Source of the DNA: Flammeovirgaceae bacterium SG7u.111
GTDB lineage: Bacteria; Bacteroidota; Bacteroidia; Cytophagales; Flammeovirgaceae
Assembly: GCA_034044135.1 (NCBI GenBank)
Contig: CP139021.1
Location: forward strand, 5,161,635 to 5,225,634
DNA length: 64,000 nucleotides
Reading direction: 5' to 3'
Below, one piece after another: positions 45,700 through 55,036 of the stretch (the first letter of the stretch is position 1; each line of letters opens with the position of its first letter). A program made the position numbers and the translations under genes. A model generated the notes under the pieces. It did no database searches and was not told where the DNA came from. It saw nothing but the letters and a program-made list of their open reading frames with translations.

Positions 45700-48252
45700 C
45701 TATTCCTCTTTCCCTCCTTTTACTTCCTTCACTACCATAAACCCACAAGCGCCAATTACAATAAGTAGTACCAAATAGCTACTTATATTCGTAATGGTCG
45801 CCCCATTTTCAAATGATTTGGGGTGGAACTCCATCGTGATTTCATGTTCTCCTGCCGGAACTTCCAACCCCCTCAATACATAGTTTACACTTACAAGTTC
45901 TGCGGGATTCCCATCTATTTTCACTTCCCAACCTTTGGGGTAATATATCTCAGAAAATACAGCCAGTCCAGGGTTTGAATTAGATGATTTGAATGCCAAT
46001 CGCCTTGGGCTGTATTTTGTTAATTCAATACTTGCCGCACTATCCACTTGGAAATTCGTAGCCGAAACCTCGAATCGAGAGGCATCTATCACTGCCTCTT
46101 TTGTAGGATTAAGCCTAGCTAATGCATCCATTTCTTCATCGGGGCTGGTCACCGTCTTCACTGATTCCACAAACCAAGCATTACCCGCTGCTTCTGGGTT
46201 TTGCAAAACAGCACGAGCTTCGTTTCCAAACTTTATATACTTTACATTCAGCATGTTGCTCACAGGAACTTGACTAAAATCTGGTCGCTTTCCTTCTTTC
46301 AACGAAGCAATCATTTTGTTCTGCTCAGGAAAAAGTTGACGGTCTATAAGGTCACGATAACGAAGCATTTTTGCTGCAAAATACCCCCCTACCGACTTGT
46401 GGTAATAAGAAGTTTGGGCTTCTCGGTCGAACTGGCCCAATGAGAACACGCGGTAATGCATGTCTTTGTCTTTTAAAATAGCCTTATCTGCCTCGGTAAT
46501 TTGGTGTGAGCGCTGCACAGCATTTTTTTGGAATTTCTCAGAGTTCAAATAACGTTTCCCCACTAGCCACAAATCCCCGACCATGATCACGCCCGTTACC
46601 ATAATGGCTACCTGTGGTTTTACCTTGCCTTGCAGGGTAAAATACAGTAATCCAGCTACTATCAAGATCAAAATGGCGGTACGAATAGAATCACTAATCA
46701 ATACGGACTGCCTGTCGTCATGAAGAGCATCTATCAGTCTATTAGCGGTAGCTTGATCTTGTACCCCCAACCTTTGCGGAAACGATTGATCCACGTTGAT
46801 CACCTGCCCTTGTTGCTCTATGTAGCGGGTATAATCGGGTATTCCTGAAAGCAAAATTGCCAGCACCGCTACTCCAGCCGTAGCCCCAACAGCAATAAAA
46901 AACTGTTTCTGCAATTCTTTATTCCATTTAGAGTCCAATAATTTTTGCAAGGCAAGCATGCCTGCCAAAGGCATCAGTAAAACTGCTAAACTCAGCGCCA
47001 TTGCCACAGTTCGAAACTTGTTGAAACCAGGGAAATAATCGAACAAGAAGTAATTGAATGTAGAGAAATTCCTGCCCCAAGCAAAGAACATCATCAACAC
47101 AAAACCTCCTAATATCCACCAACGATACCGGTTATCAAGAATCAGCATTGCAAGTACAAACAAGAAACAGACAATTGCCCCGGCATAAGCAGGTCCGCCA
47201 GTAAACGGCTGATCGCCACGATACAAAGGAATCCCACCCGATTGCACAATCTGCTCGGCTTGCTTCGCTCCATAGCTTGCAGCAAGAGCTTCATACATAT
47301 TGCTATTAATTGAAAGTTTTTCACCACTTGCTCCTCCATAAAAATAAGGGATGAGCAAGGTCAAACTCTCCCATTTTCCCTCGCTCCAACTGTAAGCATA
47401 TTCTTTGTCCAAGCCTCCATCAGCCTGAATCTCTTGCTTTGCACCTTCAACCGGTTTTAGCTGGGCTTCTCCTCGTATCGAATATGGAGTGTATTCCATC
47501 GTCATCCAAATTCGGGCTACACTTGTCCCTGAAGCCAATACTATCGCTAATAGTATCACTGCCGATTGCTTGGCAAAAGCAGGAATCTCCTTGTTTTTCA
47601 CTGCAAAAACCAACTCGCTTATTGCATATATTATGCATATAAATATGAGATAGAATGTGATTTGAAAATGACTTGGCTCTAGCTCCAAAGCGAGTCCCAT
47701 AGCAAAAATGGCAAAGCCCATGAGGTATTTCTTAGAGAAGATCAAATGCATACCGCCAATCACCAATGCAGCATAGGCAATAGCCCACATTTTGGTAGTA
47801 TGTCCCGCTTCTATGCTCATCACATTAAAAGTGGTGAGGGCAAAGGCGATAGCCCCAAACATAGCCAAATAGGGTTTTACCCTAAAGCAGAGTGCCATTA
47901 TCGAAAATGAAAACATTAAGGTGAAAAGCAGATGGGCTGTAGTTTCTTTCCCAATAAAACCTCTGGTGATGGTTTTCAAAATCAAAATTCCTCTGACCGG
48001 AACGCCCGTAGCAATCAAATAATTGGGCAGACCCGAAAACATAGCATCGTTCCAAAGTGCTTGTTCTCCCGTCTTTTTATTGTAATCGACAGCAGCTTTA
48101 GACATACCCGCAAATTGGATCACGTCCGTTTGATGCAAGGTCTCTTTTTTTACCAACTCAGGGTAGAAATAAGACAAGGTAACCAAATAAAAAGCAGCTA
48201 TACCTACTATATAAGGTGTTAAATGTTTCAGAGATAACTTCTGTTTGCTCAT
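45700..48252 (-). CDS. YfhO-family large membrane protein
   Basis: An 850-residue polytopic protein, about a dozen membrane segments (first about 12-30, last about 822-842), with a large soluble region at about 560-815. It opens with the conserved WNDAMFSGLPNYL (about 67-79) and has EAGHTTKMWAIAYA (about 148-161). YfhO-like proteins are GT-C-like membrane glycosyltransferases thought to modify surface polymers such as lipoteichoic acid in Firmicutes; the role in Bacteroidota is not settled. The divergent neighbours at 48508-50792 are an O-acylation pair. Confidence 0.8.
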   Translation of the reverse strand: MSKQKLSLKHLTPYIVGIAAFYLVTLSYFYPELVKKETLHQTDVIQFAGMSKAAVDYNKKTGEQALWNDAMFSGLPNYLIATGVPVRGILILKTITRGFIGKETTAHLLFTLMFSFSIMALCFRVKPYLAMFGAIAFALTTFNVMSIEAGHTTKMWAIAYAALVIGGMHLIFSKKYLMGFAIFAMGLALELEPSHFQITFYLIFICIIYAISELVFAVKNKEIPAFAKQSAVILLAIVLASGTSVARIWMTMEYTPYSIRGEAQLKPVEGAKQEIQADGGLDKEYAYSWSEGKWESLTLLIPYFYGGASGEKLSINSNMYEALAASYGAKQAEQIVQSGGIPLYRGDQPFTGGPAYAGAIVCFLFVLAMLILDNRYRWWILGGFVLMMFFAWGRNFSTFNYFLFDYFPGFNKFRTVAMALSLAVLLMPLAGMLALQKLLDSKWNKELQKQFFIAVGATAGVAVLAILLSGIPDYTRYIEQQGQVINVDQSFPQRLGVQDQATANRLIDALHDDRQSVLISDSIRTAILILIVAGLLYFTLQGKVKPQVAIMVTGVIMVGDLWLVGKRYLNSEKFQKNAVQRSHQITEADKAILKDKDMHYRVFSLGQFDREAQTSYYHKSVGGYFAAKMLRYRDLIDRQLFPEQNKMIASLKEGKRPDFSQVPVSNMLNVKYIKFGNEARAVLQNPEAAGNAWFVESVKTVTSPDEEMDALARLNPTKEAVIDASRFEVSATNFQVDSAASIELTKYSPRRLAFKSSNSNPGLAVFSEIYYPKGWEVKIDGNPAELVSVNYVLRGLEVPAGEHEITMEFHPKSFENGATITNISSYLVLLIVIGACGFMVVKEVKGGKEE

Positions 48253-48416
48253 GCTAAGTTGGTGTATAAAACTCAGGATTTATTTATTTCGGCTTAAATA
48301 TAGCACGACTTAAGCATACAGCTAAAATTCTGAGAAGTTTCTTTAAGAAACCTTGTCTACGAAATAGGGCTTTCGGAAATACACCAACAAATCCTCAATA
48401 TTTTTTTACCTTTGGA

Positions 48417-48424
48417 GCTGCGCT
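48417..48424 (+). promoter_or_regulatory. Possible -7 promoter element for the MBOAT operon
   Basis: TACCTTTG fits TAnnTTTG and lies about 84 bases before the MBOAT start. No TTTG at the expected distance upstream (about 48394), so confidence is low. Confidence 0.3.
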
Positions 48425-48507
48425 TAACGGTCCATCCTATAAAAAAACAAGTAGCTTGTTCAAAAGCCATTTTTGATTCTAAAAACCAACAATTTTAAAA
48501 AGGCAAC

Positions 48508-49956
48508 ATGCTTTTTAATTCACTAGACTTCGCTATCTTCCTTCCTGTTGTCTTCCTTTTGTACTGGTTGGTTACCAATAAAAATCTTCGCTTACAAAAC
48601 CTATTGATAGTTGTTGCCAGTTATGTGTTTTATGGTTGGTGGGACTGGCGCTTTCTTTCGCTCATTTTCTTCAGTTCTGTTGTAGATTATTCAGTTGGGC
48701 TGGCTCTTCACAAGCAAAAAAATGAACACTTCCGAAGGATACTTCTCTGGACTAGTATAACTGTCAACCTCGGTTTTTTGGGCTTTTTCAAATACTATAA
48801 CTTTTTTTTAGAGAATGTTGAAAGTGCATTTTCCCTCATGGGAACGCCCATACAAGGCAGTTCTTTACACATCATTTTGCCTGTGGGCATCAGTTTTTAT
48901 ACCTTCCAAACTCTTAGCTATACCTTAGATATTTACAAGAAAAAGCTGAGCCCCACAAAGGACTTTATCTCATTTTTAGCTTTTGTAAGTTTTTTTCCAC
49001 AACTAGTAGCTGGTCCCATAGAACGGGCTTCCCACCTCCTTCCCCAGTTTTATAAAAAAAGAGAATTTGAATACGCCAAAGCTGTTGATGGGCTAAGACA
49101 AGTCCTTTGGGGACTGTTCAAAAAAATGGTGATAGCAGACAATGCCGCTGAGCTGGCAAACCTCATTTTCAACAATTCCAGCTCCTACTCGGGAAGCACG
49201 CTGATGCTAGGAGCAGTCTTTTTTGCCTTTCAGATTTACGGAGACTTTTCGGGATATTCTGACATTGCCATAGGTACCTCCAGACTGTTTGGCTTTGACC
49301 TGATGCAAAACTTTGCTTTCCCTTATTTCTCCAGAGACATTGCAGAATTTTGGAGGCGCTGGCACATTTCTCTTTCTACTTGGTTCAGAGATTATCTCTA
49401 CATCCCCTTGGGCGGAAGCCGTGGAAATATCTTAAAAAAAGTCAGAAACACATTTGTGGTTTTTATCGTGAGCGGATTTTGGCATGGGGCAAATTGGACC
49501 TATATTGTTTGGGGAACACTCAATGCAATTTACTTCTTGCCGCTGCTCCTCTTCAACATAAATAGGAAAAACACAGACGTGGTAGCTGAAGGAAAGATTT
49601 TCCCGACCATTCGGGAATTTGCAGGGATTCTCGCAACCTTTTTACTGAGCACTTTGGCTTGGATATTTTTTAGGGCTGAAAATATCGACCACGCCACAAA
49701 GTACATAGCAACTATTTTTTCAAAATCATCACTAATTGCGCCAAATTTTATAGGTATGCGGCATGCTTTGGTCACATTAGCCCTAATCTTTCTCTTTTGC
49801 ATTATTGAATGGACTGGCAGGGAAAATAAATTTGCACTTGAGAAAATAGGACTCAAATGGAGCACCCCTGCCCGATGGGTTTTCTATCTTATTATCGCAT
49901 TTTTCATCTTCTATTTCCAAGGAGACCAACAGGAATTCATCTATTTCCAGTTTTAA
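48508..49956 (+). CDS. MBOAT family O-acyltransferase (AlgI/DltB-like)
   Basis: A 482-residue polytopic membrane-bound O-acyltransferase. The family signature FWRRWHISLSTWFRDYLYIPLGG (about 287-309) precedes the catalytic histidine in VSGFWHGANWTYIVWG (about 325-340). This class transfers acyl groups across the membrane onto secreted polysaccharides (alginate, teichoic acid, cellulose). The next gene, 8 bases later, is an SGNH-like partner of the kind that completes such transfers. Substrate is unknown; no alginate or cellulose synthesis genes are in the window. Confidence 0.9.
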   Translation: MLFNSLDFAIFLPVVFLLYWLVTNKNLRLQNLLIVVASYVFYGWWDWRFLSLIFFSSVVDYSVGLALHKQKNEHFRRILLWTSITVNLGFLGFFKYYNFFLENVESAFSLMGTPIQGSSLHIILPVGISFYTFQTLSYTLDIYKKKLSPTKDFISFLAFVSFFPQLVAGPIERASHLLPQFYKKREFEYAKAVDGLRQVLWGLFKKMVIADNAAELANLIFNNSSSYSGSTLMLGAVFFAFQIYGDFSGYSDIAIGTSRLFGFDLMQNFAFPYFSRDIAEFWRRWHISLSTWFRDYLYIPLGGSRGNILKKVRNTFVVFIVSGFWHGANWTYIVWGTLNAIYFLPLLLFNINRKNTDVVAEGKIFPTIREFAGILATFLLSTLAWIFFRAENIDHATKYIATIFSKSSLIAPNFIGMRHALVTLALIFLFCIIEWTGRENKFALEKIGLKWSTPARWVFYLIIAFFIFYFQGDQQEFIYFQF

Positions 49957-49964
49957 TTGAGAGC

Positions 49965-50792
49965 ATGAAAAAATTTCTTTCCAGAACGGGTTTATATATC
50001 ATTCTTTCTTTGTTATTCATTGAACTGATGTCCTTTTTGGTATTAAAATCAGGACTTTACACCTATGATTACCCTGGTCATGAAATCTACGATGCCATTG
50101 CGAAAAGCAAAAAAAAGAACCCTGCTAAAAAAGTACTGATAGGAGACAGCGTGGGAATGCAGCTTTTTCCTAACCATGCAAAAAACGATTCTGTCAATTA
50201 CCTCACAAGCAACCAGTCTATCAGCATGGTAGGGCAATATATTTTATTGAAAAATCACTTAGAAGCTGGAAATGAAATAGATACTCTTTTTATGCTTTTC
50301 AGTCCTCTTGTTTTTGACAACAACCTCGACCAGAACTTTACCTACCACTATTTCCTAAAACCGTTTGACAAACCCCAGTACCAGCCATTGTTCACAGAAA
50401 CGGTAAAACAACAAATCGCAAAAATCCCTTATAGTAACTTTTCCCAAGTACCTCATATTTTGGTCACCTCATGGGCACCCAATTTTACTTCTACAGACTC
50501 GCTCGACTTCACCTTCTTATCTCCTATTTCTGTAGAATATCTCTCAAAAATAAAAGAGCTTTCAGAGAAAAATGGGTTTGATATCGTAATACTTCCTGCT
50601 CCTGTTTCTAATGCCAAAAAGGGCTTGGTGGAACAGCTAGACAAGAGCGAGGCTATCGAATGTGGAATGGAAACAGAGTTCAACAGCTATTTCGACGAAC
50701 TCTTTTATTTGGATAGCACGCTGTTTTCTGATGGGACACATTTGATAAAGCCTGAGGAGTACAGCGAGTATTATTTGAAAAACTACTTCTAG
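49965..50792 (+). CDS. SGNH-hydrolase-like periplasmic protein paired with MBOAT
   Basis: A 275-residue protein; ATG 49965 follows the MBOAT stop by 8 bases and gives an N-terminal membrane anchor (MKKFLSRTGLYIILSLLFIE). The catalytic pieces of an SGNH fold are visible: VLIGDSVGMQ (block I, Ser, about residue 52) and SDGTHLIKPEEYSEY (block V, DxxH, near 257). Like AlgJ/AlgX or DltD it probably accepts the acyl group from the MBOAT partner and places it on an exported polymer. The target is unknown. Confidence 0.78.
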   Translation: MKKFLSRTGLYIILSLLFIELMSFLVLKSGLYTYDYPGHEIYDAIAKSKKKNPAKKVLIGDSVGMQLFPNHAKNDSVNYLTSNQSISMVGQYILLKNHLEAGNEIDTLFMLFSPLVFDNNLDQNFTYHYFLKPFDKPQYQPLFTETVKQQIAKIPYSNFSQVPHILVTSWAPNFTSTDSLDFTFLSPISVEYLSKIKELSEKNGFDIVILPAPVSNAKKGLVEQLDKSEAIECGMETEFNSYFDELFYLDSTLFSDGTHLIKPEEYSEYYLKNYF

Positions 50793-50796
50793 TCAC

Positions 50797-50832
50797 AAAA
50801 AAGCCAGCATTGCTTTCGCAACACTGGCCTGA
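50797..50832 (-). terminator. Terminator after the VWA lipoprotein gene
   Basis: On the minus strand GCCAGTGTTG...CAATGCTGGC forms a stem-loop with a mismatched middle and is followed by TTTTTTG; it lies about 25 bases past the stop at 50856. The same hairpin could also end the MBOAT/SGNH operon. Confidence 0.6.
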
Positions 50833-50855
50833 TAGTTAATATTCTTCTATTCGGA

Positions 50856-51932
50856 CTACTTTCCTTCTACTACACAACCGCCAGAAAACCCGTTGGCAGA
50901 AAAACAGGTAGTTAGCGAGCCACTTTGGTCACCATAATCTACTTTTATTTGTAACTCATGGCTTCCTGCACGCTTTGGTGAGCAATATTGGAACAGATAA
51001 GTACTGTTCACTTCAGCCCTGATTATTCCTGCTGCCTCTTTAAATTTAGGACCAAGCTCGTTCACATCTTGGGCAAAAAAGAAGCCGTCTGGTCCGTATG
51101 CTTCCAGATTGGTTTCATTGATAGAGCCTCCCAAACCAATCGTGTTCATGATGATTCCTTTTGATTGCGCCTGAGCCACAGATTTCAATGCATCAGTTTT
51201 TGTTCTCCTTCCTGCTTGGTCAGAACCATCGGTAAACACCGCAATAGATCCCATTCTAATGATGCTTCCGCCCTGTCCTAATACATTTTCCATAATACTT
51301 ACACCCTCTATCACCGCACCATTGAGGTTGGTCGAGTTATCGTTGCTTAGGTCTTCTGTAATATTTTCAACACCAGCTATCAGCTTAGAGCGCTCTTGAG
51401 TAAAAGCGACCAATGTGTTGAGTTTTGCCCCACCGTCAAACCACATAATCTGCATTTCTACCTCACCAAATTCATCGCTGTCTGTCGTAGGGACGATCTC
51501 TTGGATAAAACTAACCGTTGCCGCTTTTAGCTCCGTAAGCGAAGTTGAGGTTACACTACCACTCAAATCGAGCACCAAAAGCGTATGTGACTTAAAAATA
51601 TTAGGCTTTGGCAAAATCCCAAAATCACTTTCGAAAGGGGAAATAGGATCGCCATTCTCAAATACACTAATATTAGCTACTTTCAAGTCTTTTACAGGTA
51701 CTGTATCATTTCCTACACGCTGGTGTGCATTAAATAACACAGAAACATTTGCCGGATTAGCCGATCCGCTGGTGCGGAAAGTCAAGAAAACCCCATTTTC
51801 TTCGGTAGTAGTCGGCGTATTGCAACTATTTACATCTACAGGGTCAGGATCATTGCCTCCGCAAGAAAAGAAAAACAAAGGAGCTGTTACCAAAGTGATA
51901 AAAAATAAGAATACTTTTAAATTAGCCTTCAT
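50856..51932 (-). CDS. VWA-domain lipoprotein
   Basis: A 358-residue lipoprotein. ATG 51932 gives the signal MKANLKVFLFFITLVTAPLF with lipobox FFFSC. A von Willebrand factor A domain (about 115-310) carries the MIDAS motif DLSGSVTS, a DGG and AVFTDGSDQAG in the fold. It probably binds a protein ligand through a divalent metal. The C-terminus ends in a Cys-rich beta segment (CFSANGFSGGCVVEG). It is single, convergent with the SGNH gene. Confidence 0.82.
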   Translation of the reverse strand: MKANLKVFLFFITLVTAPLFFFSCGGNDPDPVDVNSCNTPTTTEENGVFLTFRTSGSANPANVSVLFNAHQRVGNDTVPVKDLKVANISVFENGDPISPFESDFGILPKPNIFKSHTLLVLDLSGSVTSTSLTELKAATVSFIQEIVPTTDSDEFGEVEMQIMWFDGGAKLNTLVAFTQERSKLIAGVENITEDLSNDNSTNLNGAVIEGVSIMENVLGQGGSIIRMGSIAVFTDGSDQAGRRTKTDALKSVAQAQSKGIIMNTIGLGGSINETNLEAYGPDGFFFAQDVNELGPKFKEAAGIIRAEVNSTYLFQYCSPKRAGSHELQIKVDYGDQSGSLTTCFSANGFSGGCVVEGK

Positions 51933-52199
51933 AAGATATTTGGTTGATACAAGTACGTTTATACGGAGCTTTGCAAAAAATGTGCGCAAAAAATCAGGAT
52001 TTCTTACATAAAGGTTTGTACCCTACTGGCTATCAACTCACTAAATAGGATGAAAAAATATTCTCTTTAACCGCACCATCTTTACTTTTAGAGAAAGGAA
52101 GAAGTATTTGTTCAAGATATTTTTTTCTAAAAAAAACTGGTAAAAAGCACGCCTAAAAAAAAGGAAGTCCACAAAAAGAAAACAAGCTTAATAAAACAC

Positions 52200-52236
52200 A
52201 AAAAGAGCCGTTACACCAACATGTAACAACTCTTTT
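52200..52236 (-). terminator. Terminator after the OmpA/PD40 protein gene
   Basis: An inverted repeat AAAAGAG..GTTACA / TGTAAC..CTCTTTT lies 24 bases past the stop; on the minus strand it ends in CTCTTTTTG. Confidence 0.7.
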
Positions 52237-52259
52237 GCCATTTAAACTTTGCAAAAAAA

Positions 52260-54173
52260 CTAGATGATTTTAAATTCAATTCTACGGTTTTGAGCTTTCC
52301 CTTCATCTGTTTCATTACTAGCTACAGGTTCGGTTTCTCCGTATCCTTTATAAGTCATTCTTTTTTCGGGAACACCCGCACTTTCAAGATACTGCACCAC
52401 TGACCTTGCCCGATTGAGCGAAAGAACTTTATTGTCCGTATCGCTGCCCACATCATCTGTATGACCACCAATCTCTATTTTCATGTCCTCATTTTCCTTT
52501 AGGAACTGGATCAACTTGAGTAACTCTGTCTTTGATTTTGGCAGCAACTCATAAGAACCAGATTCGAAGAAAATATTGCTAAGCGTTACTGTTGAGCCTT
52601 CTTTTATCGGATCCAAATATATATCTAGCTCTATTCCATTCTGATGCTTTTCACTGTAATTGAAACTCAAACTTTTGTATAGATACCCTTTCTTTTGCAC
52701 ATGCAAGGCATATTCCGAACCTTCGGTAAGTACTATGAGGTAATCGCCATCTTTTGGATCGGAAACTACATTACTAATCACATCTCGAGATACGATGTCC
52801 GTAAGGTCGATATTAGCACCGAGCGGCTCTTTCGTTTCTGCATCAAATACTTTTCCCTTCACATAATCGCTAATATTTTTGATTCGGATTTCTTCGGGTA
52901 CATCAAAACTTGTAAGCACGCTACTGATTACCCTTCCATCTTGGATGTCCTCATGCGAGTAAAATCCTTTTAGCCCATCAGCCGAAATGAACAAAGAAAC
53001 CTGAGCATTATGATCGTTTATTGGATAGCCTAGGTTAGAAGGCTCAGCCCAAGTCTCATTTTCCAATTCTGTTTGAAACAAATCTAGCTTTCCATAGCCC
53101 ATTAAGCCATCTGAAGAAAAAAACAAAGTTTTTCCATTTGCATGAATAAAAGGAGAAACCTCATCACCAGGCGTATTGATAGGATTGCCAAGGTTAGTTG
53201 GATGTGTCCATTGGTCATCACTATTCATCCTCGTAACCCAAATATCATTTCCACCTAATGTCCCGCTCCTGTCCGATACAAAATATAGCGTTCTTCCATC
53301 GGCAGACAACGAAGGCTGCGATTCCCACGACCTTCCATTCACCACATTGCCCATGTTTTCTGGCTTACTCCAAACCCCACCTACTTTTCTGGAAATAAAC
53401 AAATCACAAGCACCTATTACTTGCCTTTCCCTAGAGCCTTCACAAGCTGTGAAAATCAAGGTTTTACCATCGGCAGAAATACTGCAAGTACCTTCATTGA
53501 AATGTGTATTCAGTTCCTCCATGTAGACAGGCTCTTGCCAAGCACTATCTACAAACTGGCTTTCATACATGTTCTCGTCGTTGTGACCTACCCTTGCGGT
53601 GAATATCAATGTTTTCTGATCGGCAGTGAGTACAGGAAAGTACTGTTGAGAATACCTATTCACTATTTTTGAGAGAGGTGTAGGGTTAAAATTCAGAGGG
53701 TTTTTCATGCCCTCTAGCGCATAATCAGCAGTGGCAATAATCTTTTTTGCAAGGTTGATATCTCTTTGGTAACGAGTACTGGGGTTAAAAGACAGAAACT
53801 TCTCTGCGTTCACCTTTGCCGAGCTGTACAGCCCATCACCAATGTGGAACTGAGCCACCATGATATACGGAATAATATAATCCTTATTATCTGGAGCAAG
53901 CTCTGCAGCTTTTTCATAATGAACCCGCGACTTTTTCACCTCACGGAGAACCAAATAAAAATAACCCAGCTCACGGTGAGCATCGGCAAAGTTTGGATCA
54001 ATACGTACCGACTTTTCAAGTTCTTCTATTGCCTTATCGAAGTTGCGGGACTGCTTGTACTTCTGAGCACTTTCGTAGAGCTTCAGTGCTTTTTTGGACT
54101 CCGTGCCTTGGGCAAATACGCTTAATACAGGAAACAATATAAGCGCAAAAAACAATAGCTTCTTTGGATTCAT
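52260..54173 (-). CDS. PorE-like protein: TPR, PD40 propeller, CNA-B-like and OmpA domains
   Basis: A 637-residue outer-membrane or periplasmic protein. ATG 54173 opens a signal peptide (MNPKKLLFFALILFPVLS, cleaved after VFAQ). TPRs span about 25-130, PD40/WD40-like blades about 150-390 (SADGKTLIFTAC, YFVSDRSGTLGGNDIW, NGKTLFFSSDG), a CNA-B/carboxypeptidase-like beta domain about 405-490 (GKVFDAETKEPLGANI), and OmpA about 525-635 with IEIGGHTDDVGSDTDN and a classic GKAQNRRIEFKII end. It is the second PorE-like architecture in the window. A role in T9SS or in anchoring another surface complex is inferred. Confidence 0.88.
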   Translation of the reverse strand: MNPKKLLFFALILFPVLSVFAQGTESKKALKLYESAQKYKQSRNFDKAIEELEKSVRIDPNFADAHRELGYFYLVLREVKKSRVHYEKAAELAPDNKDYIIPYIMVAQFHIGDGLYSSAKVNAEKFLSFNPSTRYQRDINLAKKIIATADYALEGMKNPLNFNPTPLSKIVNRYSQQYFPVLTADQKTLIFTARVGHNDENMYESQFVDSAWQEPVYMEELNTHFNEGTCSISADGKTLIFTACEGSRERQVIGACDLFISRKVGGVWSKPENMGNVVNGRSWESQPSLSADGRTLYFVSDRSGTLGGNDIWVTRMNSDDQWTHPTNLGNPINTPGDEVSPFIHANGKTLFFSSDGLMGYGKLDLFQTELENETWAEPSNLGYPINDHNAQVSLFISADGLKGFYSHEDIQDGRVISSVLTSFDVPEEIRIKNISDYVKGKVFDAETKEPLGANIDLTDIVSRDVISNVVSDPKDGDYLIVLTEGSEYALHVQKKGYLYKSLSFNYSEKHQNGIELDIYLDPIKEGSTVTLSNIFFESGSYELLPKSKTELLKLIQFLKENEDMKIEIGGHTDDVGSDTDNKVLSLNRARSVVQYLESAGVPEKRMTYKGYGETEPVASNETDEGKAQNRRIEFKII

Positions 54174-54424
54174 AAGTGTTCTCTCAAAATACCCCATAGC
54201 AATAGCGCTATAAGTAATTAGTTTTCACGATCTAATACCTTATTACCTAAGAGTAGTATCCATGGCAATACAAATATTACTTTATTAATATTTATCTGTC
54301 CTTTTATAAGAAAACTAACGACTCAGCCTATTTGTTAATATCAGTCTATTCACAAAAGTTTGGTAAAATCATTTAAAAAACAGCAAATATTATACATTAT
54401 CACCTATCATTTGTAAAATGATGG

Positions 54425-54952
54425 TTATTTACACTTACTTTCTTCCACTTCTAAGCCAGTACAAGTCCACGCTTCTCCGTAAATAGATTCAAAACAAACT
54501 TCATAACCAAAGCCCTTTTGCAGCATGTAATAATTGACTTTTTCTGCCCATATCTTATCCGTAACTTTGAGCAACCTTATACTTTTTCCTGCTGGCAACA
54601 CCCTATTCTCTACCCTTCCCGTAAGGTGAGGGAACTTCGTCGTGCCAACCAAACCTACAAACATCGAATCCATATTTTCATACACTTTGCCTTCTAACAA
54701 TATTTTCGTCGACTTGATGAGAGCAGGCCCTATCCCATTATTGCTCACTTCCACAGATAACCCATCGTTTTGGTTATAAACCACCTGCCATTCTAAATAA
54801 GGCCATGCAGAAACCTCTTGTTGGGTTTGCATGATCCTAGCTTCGTACACATAGATCGATACGGTGGTAAGGTTTATCAAAATAGCGACCAAGCCAATAA
54901 CCACTCCTGCCTCAATTTTACGTTTCCCTTTTTTTTCAGTGCTTTCTTCCAT
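54425..54952 (-). CDS. Hypothetical protein with N-terminal membrane anchor, 175 aa
   Basis: Not recognised by name. Cytosolic basic start (EKKGKRKIEAG), one transmembrane segment (about 14-35), and a beta-rich extracytoplasmic domain with SAWPYLEWQ and SNNGIGPALIKS, a pattern shared by a family of small uncharacterised bacterial anchor proteins. Two Cys pairs near the C-terminus (CFESIYGEAWTC). It follows the epimerase gene on the same strand after a terminator, so it is probably separate. Confidence 0.6.
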   Translation of the reverse strand: MEESTEKKGKRKIEAGVVIGLVAILINLTTVSIYVYEARIMQTQQEVSAWPYLEWQVVYNQNDGLSVEVSNNGIGPALIKSTKILLEGKVYENMDSMFVGLVGTTKFPHLTGRVENRVLPAGKSIRLLKVTDKIWAEKVNYYMLQKGFGYEVCFESIYGEAWTCTGLEVEESKCK

Positions 54953-54977
54953 AAAAATGCTAATAGGTTTGCATAAA

Positions 54978-55011
54978 AAAAGCCCTTTTTGACATCATCT
55001 CAAAAGGGCTT
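54978..55011 (-). terminator. Terminator after the SDR epimerase gene
   Basis: AAAGCCCTTTT pairs with AAAAGGGCTT; on the minus strand it ends in a run of T. It is 26 bases past the stop codon at 55037. Confidence 0.85.
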
Positions 55012-55036
55012 AGAAAGTATCTTTTTCGGAAAATAG

